DNA of 64,000 nucleotides, taken from Orbaceae bacterium BiB (GTDB lineage Bacteria > Pseudomonadota > Gammaproteobacteria > Enterobacterales > Orbaceae). Positions 19,508-29,229 of this stretch are shown here, piece after piece. Every line of letters begins with the position of its first letter. Positions within the stretch are counted from its first letter, which is position 1. A model generated the notes under the pieces. That model was not told the origin of the DNA, searched no databases, and saw only the letters and a list, made by a program, of their open reading frames with translations. A program made the translations under genes and the position numbers. The DNA lies in NCBI GenBank assembly GCA_036251205.1, contig CP133958.1:2861207-2925206 (forward strand), written 5' to 3'.

Positions 19508-21265
19508 TTAAGAAAATTTTAACTTTGTAGTAAGCTCAGTAAAAATAACCCCTAATGCATAAGCGCCTGCATCTGGATAACCAATACTACGTTCGCCAAC
19601 TGTACCGGCTCGTCCCATTCTTGCTGCGATGAGTTTGGTTTTTTCTGCACCATCAACAGCGGCTTTAGCTCCTGCTTCAAAGGCTTCTTTTATTGAACTT
19701 GATGAATTAGCCAGCTGACTCCAGCTATCTGCACATGGCACTAAGGCATCGATTAGCGTTTTATCACCAACTACAGCCCCTCGTCCAAATGAGCGTTTAC
19801 CAACGGTTTGAATACCATTTACTGCTGCTTGTAGCATATCGGCAAAGTCAGAGAGCGATAATGATTGTTTTGCAATACAGCTTTTCGCTGCTGATTTAAA
19901 GGCGAATCCCCAAATTGGACCAGATGCACCGCCACAATGTTCCATAATTACAATTGAACAGTGATCGAGAAAACTGCCAATATCTTTAGATTGAGCAATA
20001 ATATCATTCCATTCTCGTTTGAGTTGCTTAAATCCTTTCGCTACGCTCATACCAAAGTCACCGTCTCCAGCGTATGAGTCAAGATCACAAAATGGTTGCT
20101 CATTTTTAATAATAATTTCACCCATTTCATGAATGAGATATTTTAAATTACCAAACGAAAAGTTATTCCCCATGACTTGGTTATTACCAATATCAGTAAG
20201 TTCAGTTTCCTGAACATCAACGATAGTCGTTGAAAATAGTAATTTTGGATCAAAATGATAATTGCTATCTTCTTTTGTGATATGTAGGGCTGGTGTTTGG
20301 CATGGAATATGTAAATACTGTTTTAATTCATTATCAAGCTTCATAATTGAAACTGATGCTCCAGCCATATCGATACTGGTCATATAGTTACCAACTAAAA
20401 TTTTATCGATAGTGGTCTGTTTTGCCGCTAACTCTTGGGTGACATAATAATTTAGTACATAGAGTTCTAATAATGGTGTCGCACCAAAACCATTAATTAG
20501 TAAGGCTATTTCCTCATTTTTAGCCAGTTTTAGATCTTCACTTAACGCGTCGACCATCCGTTTTGCTAAGGCTTGTGCTGAAATAATTTTTTCTCGTTTG
20601 ATACCTGGTTCACCATGAATACCAACACCATACTCCATTTCATCATCAGCTAAGCTAAACGTTGGCGTACCTTTAGCCGGGACTGTGCAAGAGTCAAATG
20701 CAAATCCGATGCTACGAACGTGGCTAGCTGCTTTATTCGCAACAGTTTTGACTTGAGCTAGTGATAAGCCAGATTCGGCAGCACTGCCTGCAATTTTATG
20801 GACTAATACTGTACCGGCAACCCCTCTACGTCCTACGGTATACAGGCTATCTTGCACGGCAATATCATCATCTACTTTGACATAATCAACCGTAATTCCA
20901 TCCATTTCAGCTAAAAAAGCTGCATTTTGGAAGTTCATCATATCACCGCTGTAGTTTTTTATGATGAGGAGTGTTCCTTTATCACTTTTAGTCGATTTTA
21001 TTGCTTGATATATTTGAATTTGTGATGGTGATGCAAAAACATCGCCACAAACCGCGGCATCTAGCATACCTTTACCAATAAAACCAGCATGTGCTGGTTC
21101 ATGGCCGCTACCACCACCACTAATTAATGTGACTTTATTTTTATTAATATCACGCTTTTTAATGACTTTATATTTAGCCATTAATTCTAATTGTGGGTTG
21201 GCAGCCACAATACCTTGGCACATTTCTAAAACCATTGTTTCTGGCTGGTTCATTATTTTTTTCAT
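19508..21265 (-). CDS. fused ATP-type dihydroxyacetone kinase (DhaK-DhaL)
   Basis: 585 residues. I chose the ATG at 21265, nine bases after GGAG; a TTG at 21280 would add five residues. Residues 1-~340 are a DhaK domain with SGGGSGHEPAHAGF and His217 in GIHGEPG, which binds dihydroxyacetone covalently. Residues ~370-585 are a DhaL domain with the Mg-ATP aspartates in DSYAGDGDFG and GGASGPIWG. The single-chain form is the ATP-dependent Citrobacter type, not the split PTS-dependent DhaK/L/M of E. coli. It lies 5 bases after gldA, so GldA plus DhaKL would convert glycerol via dihydroxyacetone to its phosphate. Confidence 0.93.
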   Translation of the reverse strand: MKKIMNQPETMVLEMCQGIVAANPQLELMAKYKVIKKRDINKNKVTLISGGGSGHEPAHAGFIGKGMLDAAVCGDVFASPSQIQIYQAIKSTKSDKGTLLIIKNYSGDMMNFQNAAFLAEMDGITVDYVKVDDDIAVQDSLYTVGRRGVAGTVLVHKIAGSAAESGLSLAQVKTVANKAASHVRSIGFAFDSCTVPAKGTPTFSLADDEMEYGVGIHGEPGIKREKIISAQALAKRMVDALSEDLKLAKNEEIALLINGFGATPLLELYVLNYYVTQELAAKQTTIDKILVGNYMTSIDMAGASVSIMKLDNELKQYLHIPCQTPALHITKEDSNYHFDPKLLFSTTIVDVQETELTDIGNNQVMGNNFSFGNLKYLIHEMGEIIIKNEQPFCDLDSYAGDGDFGMSVAKGFKQLKREWNDIIAQSKDIGSFLDHCSIVIMEHCGGASGPIWGFAFKSAAKSCIAKQSLSLSDFADMLQAAVNGIQTVGKRSFGRGAVVGDKTLIDALVPCADSWSQLANSSSSIKEAFEAGAKAAVDGAEKTKLIAARMGRAGTVGERSIGYPDAGAYALGVIFTELTTKLKFS

Positions 21266-21270
21266 TATGC

Positions 21271-22404
21271 TTAACTCCAAAATTCTTTATAGCGACTGCC
21301 CATTTTATCCGCCGCAATAATTGCCGCTTTAACTGAATCGATAGTAATTGGGAATGGCATAGCATGAATCGACTCTTCTTTAATGCAAGCTTTTTCTGCA
21401 ACAGCGGTTATCTCATCATCACTAATGCTTTCAACACCTAGATCGGCAAGGCAAACAGGTAAACCAATTGATAAACAGAAATCCATCACCTGTTCAATCT
21501 CTTCTTGTGGCGCATTTTCTAAAACCAGTTGAGCAAGGGTACCGAAGGCGACCTTTTCACCATGGAAATAGTGATGCGTTGGCTCTAAAATAGTTAAACC
21601 ATCATGAATGGCATGTGCGCCAGCAAGTCCGCCACTTTCAAAACCAAGTCCTGATAAGAGAATATTAGTCTCGATAATATTTTCAAGCGCTGGAGTGACG
21701 ACATTATTATCACATGCTATTTTCGCTTTTTCACCATCTTTCAGTAGTGTTTCATAACAAAGCGTGGCTAATGCAAAAGCAGCTAGTGTTGGTTTGGCTC
21801 CACTACAGCTACCATTAAGAGCACCACAAGGTAATCCAGCATTAACATTTGAATAAGAACGCTGATTCGCTCTCGCTTCAAAATAGGTGGATAGCGCATC
21901 CCCCATTCCTGATACAAGAAAACGGGTAGGGGCTTTAGCGATAACGGTTGTGTCAACTAGAACAACATTTGGATTTTGTTTAAAATAGGCATAGTCGTCA
22001 AAAGCACCTTCAGGGGTATATAAGACGGCTGAGTGGCTCGTTGGTGCATCGGTTGCGGCAATAGTTGGAACGATAATCAGATTATTTCCTTCTGCAACAC
22101 ATTTAGCGGTATCAATGGCTTTACCACCACCTAATGCAATAATACAGTCACATTTTTGCTGCTGCGCTATTTGTTGTAAACGTTTCACTTCTTGACGAGA
22201 GCATTCTCCTGCAAAATTACTTGCCACAAAGCTGACACCAAAAGTTTTACAGGTACTATCTAACTGCGTTTTTACTCTAGCAATATCATCTTTATGAGCT
22301 ATAAGTAGTGCTGATGTACCAAAGCTTTTAACAAAATAACCTAAGTTTAATAACTCATTTTCACCTTGTACATATTTTGTAGGGCAGATAAATGCTTTCC
22401 TCAT
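21271..22404 (-). CDS. gldA: glycerol dehydrogenase (iron/zinc alcohol dehydrogenase family)
   Basis: 377 residues, close to the usual ~367. An N-terminal NAD-binding part with ALGGGKAIDTAKCVA and PTIAATDAPTSHSAVLYT, and a metal site with Asp in SGMGDALSTYFEA and His in GLAGAHAIHDGL and HYFHGEKVAFG, are all visible. Oxidises glycerol to dihydroxyacetone. First gene of a two-gene unit with dhaKL (5-base gap). Upstream is a strong sigma70-like promoter overlapped by a perfect palindrome. Confidence 0.9.
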   Translation of the reverse strand: MRKAFICPTKYVQGENELLNLGYFVKSFGTSALLIAHKDDIARVKTQLDSTCKTFGVSFVASNFAGECSRQEVKRLQQIAQQQKCDCIIALGGGKAIDTAKCVAEGNNLIIVPTIAATDAPTSHSAVLYTPEGAFDDYAYFKQNPNVVLVDTTVIAKAPTRFLVSGMGDALSTYFEARANQRSYSNVNAGLPCGALNGSCSGAKPTLAAFALATLCYETLLKDGEKAKIACDNNVVTPALENIIETNILLSGLGFESGGLAGAHAIHDGLTILEPTHHYFHGEKVAFGTLAQLVLENAPQEEIEQVMDFCLSIGLPVCLADLGVESISDDEITAVAEKACIKEESIHAMPFPITIDSVKAAIIAADKMGSRYKEFWS

Positions 22405-22437
22405 GATAGTCCTCTTTTATGATTTTTGACTGTTGCT

Positions 22438-22494
22438 AATATTATTAGTAATAATATTTTCTAAAAGTATAGGTTTGTATTTTATTTAATTCAA
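22438..22494 (-). promoter_or_regulatory. gldA-dhaKL promoter with palindromic operator
   Basis: On the minus strand, TTGAAT (22489-22494) and TATACT (22466-22471) are spaced by exactly 17 bases. Just downstream, 22438-22458 is a perfect palindrome with two 10-base arms (AATATTATTA and its complement) around one central base, covering about +1 to +21. The position fits a repressor operator; the cognate regulator is not in the adjacent genes. Confidence 0.6.
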
Positions 22495-22545
22495 TGACTA
22501 AAGTTTAATATTGAGAGGTAGTGAACATTTTTACTAAAAATAACA

Positions 22546-22571
22546 TAAAAAAAGAGCATCAACGATGCTCT
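22546..22571 (-). terminator. exuT (uxuB-uxaC-exuT) terminator
   Basis: Minus-strand stem AGAGCATC / GATGCTCT with a 3-base loop and a run of seven U, 28 bases beyond the exuT stop codon. Classic intrinsic terminator. Confidence 0.9.
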
Positions 22572-22598
22572 AAGATTTATGATAATTTAATTATAGTT

Positions 22599-23870
22599 TT
22601 AATTTGTGATGATTGATGACTGTTCTGGTGCTTTTTTCTCTTTAATAAAGAACCATAATGCACATGCACCAATTATGTCAAAGATAGCTAAGGCGATAAA
22701 GAACGGACCAAAACCAATAACACCAACGAATGCACCAATAAATAGGTTAAAAATAAGTTGTCCAGTCCACGCACATGCACCCGCCATACCAACAACTGTT
22801 GCGACTTCATTTTTCTTAAATAAATCAGCACCTAAAGTAGCAGCAACGGTCGAAAGTAATTGATGGGCAAAGCCTCCTAAGCTAATTAAGAATACCGCAA
22901 TATAAGGATTATCAACAATACTAACTAAACCGATTGTTGTCATAATAATTGCGCCAATAGTAAATGTAATTCTTCGCGAATTAATCAATGTAAAGCCACG
23001 TTCGTTAAAGAATTTAGCAACAAAGCCACTCGCTAGACAGCCTAAATCAGCCATTAAAAACGGTAGCCAAACAAACATTGCAATCTCTTTCAAACTAAAG
23101 TTTAGCGTTTGTACAAAGAAGATCGGGATCCAAAAGCTGATCGTTCCCCATGCAGGATCGGCAAGAAAACGTGCAATACCAATTCCCCAAAAGTTACGTT
23201 GCGATAAAATTTTTAAAATTGAAGTTTTCTCTTTAACTTGTAAAAACTTTTCTTGTCCTGATTCAATATAGTTGAGCTCTTCAGCTGAAACACGTTTTGA
23301 GTCTTTAGGATCGCGATAAAATATTAACCATGCAATCGCTGCTAAAAGTGCAAGTCCACCAGATACAACAAATGCGAACTGCCAGCTATGAAACATAATA
23401 CACCAGGCAATCAGTGGTGGTGCTAACATGGCTCCAAAAGAGGTTCCCATATTAAATACACCTGTTGCGATCCCTCTCTCTTTAGCTGGAAACCAAGTGG
23501 AGGCTGTTTTTACTCCAGCGGGTATTGCTGAAGCTTCACTAAAGCCCATGATTCCACGCATAAATGCTAAACCTTGCCATGTACCAGTGAGTGCGTGCCC
23601 CATTGTTGCAAGCCCCCAAATCATTGCACAAATGGCAAAACCAAATCTTAACCCAATAGTATCAATAAAGAACCCCATAATTGGTTGACCAATTGTATAA
23701 GCTAATTGGAATGCACTAACAATCCATGAATATTGTTCATTCGTGATTCCCGTGCTTTCCATAATGGTCGGGGCTGCAACACCTAGCGCCGTCCGATCTA
23801 GATAGTTTATGATAGTTATCGCACAAACGAGTAGTATCATATACCACCTAAAATTTTTAATTTTCTTCAT
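22599..23870 (-). CDS. exuT: hexuronate transporter ExuT (MFS, anion:cation symporter)
   Basis: 423 residues with twelve predicted transmembrane segments. ACS-family features: NYLDRTALGVAAPTIMESTGIT in helix 1, WIVSAFQLAYTIGQPIMGFFIDTIGLRFGF and MGFSEASAIPAGVKTASTWFPAKERGIATGVFNMGTSFGAMLAPPL, matching ExuT. Imports glucuronate/galacturonate with protons. It is last in the uxuB-uxaC-exuT unit, 68 bases after uxaC. That gap holds a small inverted repeat (ATTGAAA / TTTCAAT, 23894-23911). Confidence 0.88.
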   Translation of the reverse strand: MKKIKNFRWYMILLVCAITIINYLDRTALGVAAPTIMESTGITNEQYSWIVSAFQLAYTIGQPIMGFFIDTIGLRFGFAICAMIWGLATMGHALTGTWQGLAFMRGIMGFSEASAIPAGVKTASTWFPAKERGIATGVFNMGTSFGAMLAPPLIAWCIMFHSWQFAFVVSGGLALLAAIAWLIFYRDPKDSKRVSAEELNYIESGQEKFLQVKEKTSILKILSQRNFWGIGIARFLADPAWGTISFWIPIFFVQTLNFSLKEIAMFVWLPFLMADLGCLASGFVAKFFNERGFTLINSRRITFTIGAIIMTTIGLVSIVDNPYIAVFLISLGGFAHQLLSTVAATLGADLFKKNEVATVVGMAGACAWTGQLIFNLFIGAFVGVIGFGPFFIALAIFDIIGACALWFFIKEKKAPEQSSIITN

Positions 23871-23938
23871 ATTTTTCGTTCCTTTATGTTTATATTGAAA
23901 ATAATTTCAATCAACTATTAATCTGGTGTTAGTCGTTC

Positions 23939-25348
23939 TTATGATTTTGCAAAATACTTTTCGGCATTGTTATAACAGATGTCGCTAATCATTTTGCCCA
24001 CTAGATCAAAGTCGTGAGGGAGCTCACCATTTTCCATCCAATTACCGACCATATTGCAGATAATTCGACGGAAATATTCATGTCTTGTGAAGGATAGAAA
24101 GCTTCTTGAATCGGTTAGCATGCCAACAAATAGGCTTAACATTCCCATTTGTGATAGCTGCATAATTTGGCGCTCCATACCATCTTTTTGATCGTTAAAC
24201 CACCAGCCTGAACCAAATTGAATTTTCCCTGCAATACCTGAACCTTGGAAATTACCAATCATGGTTGCTAAGACTTCGTTATCTCTAGGATTTAAGCAAT
24301 ACAAAATAGTTTTAGGCAGTTCATCGTTGGCATCAAGTGTACCGAGTAATGATGATAGCGGTTCTGCAATTGGTCTATCACCAATAGAGTCAAATCCGCT
24401 ATCAGCACCAAGTAGTTTAAACATACGTTTATTATTGTTACGAATTGCCCCTAAATGTAATTGCATAACCCATTTACGCTGATGATATTCACGTCCCAAC
24501 CAAACTAATACAGCGGTACTGAATTGCGCTATTTCAAGCTCACTTAACGGTTCGCCACTCATGCGTTTTGTGAATATTTCATTAAGTCGTTTTTCTGATG
24601 GGATATCGGCATAACGTAATATTTCGATACCATGATCTGAAGCTTCGCAGCCATGTTGTTCAAAATGGTCGAGTCGTTTGGTTAAAGCTGATAATAATTT
24701 TTCGAAGGAGTTGATCTCACAGTCAGTAACTTGACCTAATTGCTTGATATAATCGACAAATCCTGATAGTTCAATTTTAAAAACTTTATCTGGTCGCCAA
24801 CTTGGTCGAACACGTGTTTTACAGCTTGGATCTGCTGCAATTTGTTGGTGATATTCTAAAGAGTCAATCGGATCATCTGTGGTACCAACTGCTTTAACAT
24901 TCATCTGATTGAGAATGCCACGAGTTGAAAATTCTGGTGTCGCTAATAATTCGTTAGCTTGATGCCAAATTTTCTCTGCTGAATCAGGATTAAATAACGT
25001 ATCTTTAATGCCAAAAGGTCTACGTAACTCTAAGTGAGTCCAATGATAGATTGGATTACCTAATGTTAGGGGAACCGTTTTAGCCCATACTTGATATTTT
25101 TCATAATCAGATGCATTACCCGTAATGAATTTTTCATCAACGCCAGCGGTTCTCAATACTCGCCATTTATAATGATCACCCGCTAACCAAATCTCGGCTA
25201 AATTGCGAAAATTTTTATTTTCGGCAATATCTTTTGTTGGTAAGTGGCAGTGATAATCATATATTGGTTGCTGCTCTGCATAATCGAAATAGAGACGTTG
25301 TGCTGCATTGGTTTGCAATAAAAAGTTATCATCTAAAAATTTTTTCAT
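23939..25348 (-). CDS. uxaC: glucuronate (uronate) isomerase
   Basis: 469 residues (E. coli UxaC 470). Metal-site motif [16 protein letters not shown] near residue 30 and typical [37 protein letters not shown] and [15 protein letters not shown]. Isomerises glucuronate to fructuronate (and galacturonate to tagaturonate). Second in the unit, 15 bases after uxuB. No uxaA/uxaB is seen in the window, so the local pathway is complete only for glucuronate. Confidence 0.97.
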   Translation of the reverse strand: MKKFLDDNFLLQTNAAQRLYFDYAEQQPIYDYHCHLPTKDIAENKNFRNLAEIWLAGDHYKWRVLRTAGVDEKFITGNASDYEKYQVWAKTVPLTLGNPIYHWTHLELRRPFGIKDTLFNPDSAEKIWHQANELLATPEFSTRGILNQMNVKAVGTTDDPIDSLEYHQQIAADPSCKTRVRPSWRPDKVFKIELSGFVDYIKQLGQVTDCEINSFEKLLSALTKRLDHFEQHGCEASDHGIEILRYADIPSEKRLNEIFTKRMSGEPLSELEIAQFSTAVLVWLGREYHQRKWVMQLHLGAIRNNNKRMFKLLGADSGFDSIGDRPIAEPLSSLLGTLDANDELPKTILYCLNPRDNEVLATMIGNFQGSGIAGKIQFGSGWWFNDQKDGMERQIMQLSQMGMLSLFVGMLTDSRSFLSFTRHEYFRRIICNMVGNWMENGELPHDFDLVGKMISDICYNNAEKYFAKS

Positions 25349-25363
25349 TGTTATATTCCAGTA

Positions 25364-26833
25364 TTAGGCAATTATATTTTTTACGGTTTGTTTAGCACCA
25401 TGTTTCATTAAAGAGAGGTAATGCGCTGCAACGGTCTGTTTAAATTGTGGATTATTAGGTAAATCGGCACCAAAAACCGTTGTTAATGCTAATAAATTAT
25501 CAACGCGTTCTTGACCATCTTTAGTTGTGCTAACAATATTTTTTAGCTGTTCAGCCATTGGATCCCTGACATCAATTGTTTGCCCTGAATCGTCGATGCC
25601 ACCCACATAACGCATCCATCCTGCAACACCTAGCGCTAATAATGAGTAATCAGAGCCATTTTTGATATGGAAACGGATGGAATCTAGCATACGCTGTGGT
25701 AATTTCTGTGTCCCGTCCATCGCGATTTGCCAAGTCTTGTGTTTTAATGAAGGATTCGTAAAACGCTCAATTAATTTGTCGGCATATTGCTGTAGATTTA
25801 CATGACCTGGTACATGTAATGTTGGGGCTTGTTGCTTCATCATGAGCTGTGCGGTTGCTTTTCGATAGTATTCATCAGCCATACAATCATTGATATGTTG
25901 GTAACCAGCTAGGTAGCCAAGGTAGGCTAGAAACGAGTGACTACCATTTAGCATACGTAGTTTCATCTCTTCATATGGCACAACATCGCTTACAAATTCA
26001 GCTCCGACTTCATTCCAATTGGGTCTACCTGTGACAAAGTTATCCTCAATAACCCACTGAATAAAAGGTTCACAAGCAATACCACAAGGATCATACATGC
26101 CACCTAAAACTTGCTGAATTTCATCAAGAGTTTCATTGGTTGCTGCTGGAACAATACGATCGACCATCGTACAAGGGAAAGTCGTATTATTTTCGATCCA
26201 CTCGGCTAATTTTTTATCCCGAGCTTGTGCTAAGCCCAAAATAGCCATTTTAAGCATTAAGCCATTTTCAGGAATGTTATCACATGAAAGTGCTGTAAAT
26301 GATGGAACTCCTTTCGCCATTCTGCGTGCGAGAGCTTCAACAATAACCCCAGGTGCTGATTGTGGTTGAGTTGGATTAGCAAGATCAGCTTTAATTAATG
26401 CATTATTGAGATCTAAACCCGCACCACCAGGTAAAATGCAGTAGCCTTTTTCTGTAACGGTTAATGAAACAATTTCAACAATCGGATCAGCCATTTTTTG
26501 TAAAATAGTTTCAATGCCATCTGTAGGGGCGAGTAAAGACTCTTTTACACTACCAATAATAAAGGCTTCTTGGCTAGTCGCACCTTTTTCTAAAACAGTA
26601 TAAAGATGATTTTGTTTACGAATATCTTCTATTAATTGTTCACCGCCGACAATATTAACCTCACAAATCGCCCAATCACTTTTACCCGTTTTTAATAGTC
26701 GATCGGTAAAAAGTGCTTGATGAGCACGGTGAAAAGCGCCAAATCCAAGATGAACAATGCGCGCTTTCATCGCTGTTCTATCATAATCTGGGGTATTTTT
26801 TACGTATGGGGGTAAATTTGACATATTTAACAT
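25364..26833 (-). CDS. uxuB: fructuronate reductase (mannonate oxidoreductase)
   Basis: 489 residues from the ATG at 26833 (GGTGA at good spacing); GTG at 26842 and ATG at 26824 are alternatives. Long-chain mannitol dehydrogenase family: VHLGFGAFHRAHQALFTDRLL (NAD binding), SCDNIPENG, MVDRIVPA and the catalytic-lysine region YEEMKLRMLNGSHSFLAYLG. Reduces fructuronate to mannonate, the substrate of UxuA. Promoter-proximal gene of the minus-strand unit, facing exuR across a 276-base regulatory region. Confidence 0.95.
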   Translation of the reverse strand: MLNMSNLPPYVKNTPDYDRTAMKARIVHLGFGAFHRAHQALFTDRLLKTGKSDWAICEVNIVGGEQLIEDIRKQNHLYTVLEKGATSQEAFIIGSVKESLLAPTDGIETILQKMADPIVEIVSLTVTEKGYCILPGGAGLDLNNALIKADLANPTQPQSAPGVIVEALARRMAKGVPSFTALSCDNIPENGLMLKMAILGLAQARDKKLAEWIENNTTFPCTMVDRIVPAATNETLDEIQQVLGGMYDPCGIACEPFIQWVIEDNFVTGRPNWNEVGAEFVSDVVPYEEMKLRMLNGSHSFLAYLGYLAGYQHINDCMADEYYRKATAQLMMKQQAPTLHVPGHVNLQQYADKLIERFTNPSLKHKTWQIAMDGTQKLPQRMLDSIRFHIKNGSDYSLLALGVAGWMRYVGGIDDSGQTIDVRDPMAEQLKNIVSTTKDGQERVDNLLALTTVFGADLPNNPQFKQTVAAHYLSLMKHGAKQTVKNIIA

Positions 26834-26921
26834 AGATATCACCGTATATTTAAAATCATTGGATTATGTGGTTGAACATATTTTCATTTATATGATAAAT
26901 ATTCATCTTATTTTTTTATAA

Positions 26922-26943
26922 TGTGTGACTTGGATCACGTAAA
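26922..26943. promoter_or_regulatory. CRP-like binding site in uxuB/exuR intergenic region
   Basis: TGTGACTTGGATCACG at 26924-26939 matches the CRP consensus TGTGA-N6-TCACA in 9 of 10 core positions, with AT-rich flanks. It lies 91 bases upstream of uxuB, suitable for cAMP-CRP activation of the divergent promoters. Confidence 0.75.
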
Positions 26944-26994
26944 TTGGTTTATTTATATTTAAATTTTGACATTGCTCATGTTATGACATTAAAT

Positions 26995-27008
26995 ATTGGT
27001 ATGCCAAT
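26995..27008. promoter_or_regulatory. ExuR/UxuR-type operator
   Basis: ATTGGTATGCCAAT is a near-perfect palindrome and matches the core of the published E. coli UxuR/ExuR consensus (AAATTGGTATACCAATTT). A half-site ATTGGT lies at 26943-26948. The adjacent exuR product is the probable ligand-controlled repressor, releasing on fructuronate or uronates. Confidence 0.75.
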
Positions 27009-27109
27009 TTTCAAATAATAAGATAGAAAGTTATAAAAAGCGCTGTAAGATGAAATAATTCGCGTATAATTACTAATAAATTAGTTAATTTTTATAAAAG
27101 GTTATTGCA

Positions 27110-27871
27110 ATGTTACCGTCAAATCGGCTGTATCAAGAAATTGGCAACCAGTTAAAGTTTTTACTCAAAAGTGGTACTTATAAGGTTGGTGATCGGTTGC
27201 CGCCAGAGAGAGATATCGCAGAAACATATAGTGTGAGTCGAACTGTCGTTCGAGAAGCATTAATTATGTTAGAGCTTGAAAATCTTGTTGATGTGAAAAA
27301 AGGTTCTGGTGTTTATGTTGTTGCTTTGCCAACAGATGAATTATCGGAAAGTGATAAAAAATTAGAAGAAGAAGATTTTGGTCCTTTTGAACTATTACAA
27401 GCAAGACAACTGATTGAAAGTAATATTGCCGCTTTTGCTGCTTCACAGATCGTGAAATCGGATATTGTGCAGTTAAGGGCAATGTTAGAACAAGAGCGTC
27501 GCGATTTAGCTGAAAATATTTTAAGTGATTATCATGCTGATGAAATGTTCCATATAGCGATTGCTAAAGCGACAAAAAATAGCGTACTTGAAAATTTATT
27601 AAATGATTTATGGCAGAAGCGTCATGCCAGTAAAATGTGGGATAAATTGCATAGTCGAATTCAAGATCATAGCTATCGTAAAAAATGGCTCGATGATCAT
27701 GAAAAAATATTACAGGCGTTACAAATTAAAGATCCCGCTGCCGCTCGCCAAGCAATGTGGCAGCATTTGGAAAATGTGAAACAGACTTTGATGACTGTTT
27801 CTGATAGTGAAGATCCTGACTTTGATGGTTATTTATTTGAATCTATCCCAGTTGCTATTGTTAGCCGATAG
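27110..27871 (+). CDS. exuR: GntR/FadR-family hexuronate repressor ExuR (UxuR paralogue)
   Basis: 253 residues: GntR winged helix at residues 1-75 (DRLPPERDIAETYSVSRTVVREALIMLELENLVDVKKGSG) and an FCD effector domain (95-235). The segment FGPFELLQARQLIESNIAAFAASQ and the tail AMWQHLENVKQTL... GYLFE look closer to E. coli ExuR than UxuR; a single homologue may serve both roles. A TATAAT box at 27065-27070 with a poor -35 precedes it. The operator at 26995-27008 suggests control of itself, uxuB-uxaC-exuT and possibly uxuA, 74 bases downstream on the same strand. Confidence 0.85.
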   Translation: MLPSNRLYQEIGNQLKFLLKSGTYKVGDRLPPERDIAETYSVSRTVVREALIMLELENLVDVKKGSGVYVVALPTDELSESDKKLEEEDFGPFELLQARQLIESNIAAFAASQIVKSDIVQLRAMLEQERRDLAENILSDYHADEMFHIAIAKATKNSVLENLLNDLWQKRHASKMWDKLHSRIQDHSYRKKWLDDHEKILQALQIKDPAAARQAMWQHLENVKQTLMTVSDSEDPDFDGYLFESIPVAIVSR

Positions 27872-27945
27872 ATTGTAGCAATAATCTTAGCATTGTTTGT
27901 CTTCAATATTTATAACAACACAAGCGTTACATAAAGGAGATTTAT

Positions 27946-29127
27946 ATGGAACAAACAATGCGTTGGTTCGGGCCTAATGATCCCGTATCATTAGATGATA
28001 TACGACAATCTGGAGCCACAGGAATTGTGACTGCGCTTCACCATATTCCAAATGGTGAGGTTTGGCCAATTGAAGAGATTCAAAAACGTAAAAAAATCAT
28101 TGAAGATAAAGGTCTAACATGGTCTGTTGTTGAAAGTATTCCGGTTCATGAAGAGATCAAAACTCATTCAGGTAATTACGATAAACATATCGCTAACTAT
28201 CAACAATCCATCCGTAATCTAGCTGCTTGTGGTATTGATACCGTTTGTTATAACTTTATGCCAGTGCTTGATTGGACTCGAACTGACCTATCTTATGAAT
28301 TACCAGACGGCTCAAGAGCGTTACGCTTTGATCAAATCGAGTTTGCTGCTTTTGATATTTTTATTTTACAACGACCTAATGCGGAAAAAGATTATTCGGC
28401 ATCCGATATTGCAGAAGCAAAAAAATATTATGAAACAGCAAGTCAGGAGCAAAAAGATCGATTAGTAAAAAATATTATAGCGGGTTTACCAGGTGCTGAA
28501 GAAGGCTATACATTAGCCCAATTTAGAGATCATTTAGCGACTTATGATGGAATTAATAAAGCGAAACTACGTGAAAATTTTGCTTATTTTTTGAAGGCGA
28601 TCGTTAAAGTTGCAGAAGAAGTCGGGGTTGTGTTAAGTGTTCACCCTGATGATCCACCGCGTCCAATTTTAGGTTTACCACGTATTGTCTCAACAATTGA
28701 TGATATGCAGTGGCTTAAAGAGACTGTGGATAGTATTCATAATGGTTTTTGTTTCTGTACCGGATCTTATGGTGTTCGCGAAGATAATGATTTAGCTACA
28801 ATGGCAGCTAAGTTTTCTGACCGAGTTCACTTTGTACACTTACGTGCAACCGTGCGTGAAGGTAATCCACTATCATTCCATGAAGGTGATCACTTAGCTG
28901 GTGACGTTGATATGTATGCGGTTATCAAAGCGCTAGTTACTGAGGAAGAGCGCCGTAAAAAACTAGGTATAAAGCGCGCAATTCCAGTCCGTCCGGATCA
29001 CGGTCATCAAATGCTTGATGATTTGAAGAAAAAGACGAATCCAGGTTATTCTGCAATTGGTCGTCTGCGTGGTTTAGCTGAAATTCGTGGTGTAGAGTAC
29101 GCTATTCGTAAGGCCTTTTTTGAATAG
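27946..29127 (+). CDS. uxuA: mannonate dehydratase
   Basis: 393 residues (E. coli UxuA 394). Typical motifs: [88 protein letters not shown] and the metal-binding [12 protein letters not shown]. Dehydrates D-mannonate to 2-keto-3-deoxygluconate. A strong AAAGGAGA ribosome site precedes the ATG. It follows exuR in the same direction, while uxuB is divergent, an order different from the E. coli uxuAB operon. Confidence 0.97.
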   Translation: MEQTMRWFGPNDPVSLDDIRQSGATGIVTALHHIPNGEVWPIEEIQKRKKIIEDKGLTWSVVESIPVHEEIKTHSGNYDKHIANYQQSIRNLAACGIDTVCYNFMPVLDWTRTDLSYELPDGSRALRFDQIEFAAFDIFILQRPNAEKDYSASDIAEAKKYYETASQEQKDRLVKNIIAGLPGAEEGYTLAQFRDHLATYDGINKAKLRENFAYFLKAIVKVAEEVGVVLSVHPDDPPRPILGLPRIVSTIDDMQWLKETVDSIHNGFCFCTGSYGVREDNDLATMAAKFSDRVHFVHLRATVREGNPLSFHEGDHLAGDVDMYAVIKALVTEEERRKKLGIKRAIPVRPDHGHQMLDDLKKKTNPGYSAIGRLRGLAEIRGVEYAIRKAFFE

Positions 29128-29229
29128 GTAACTCTATTTTGTGTGATTGATATTGCTGAGTATTTTGCTGGCAATATCAATCATTTTAATCAGCGCCTTA
29201 TTATTCAACTACCATGTTTTACATTATTT

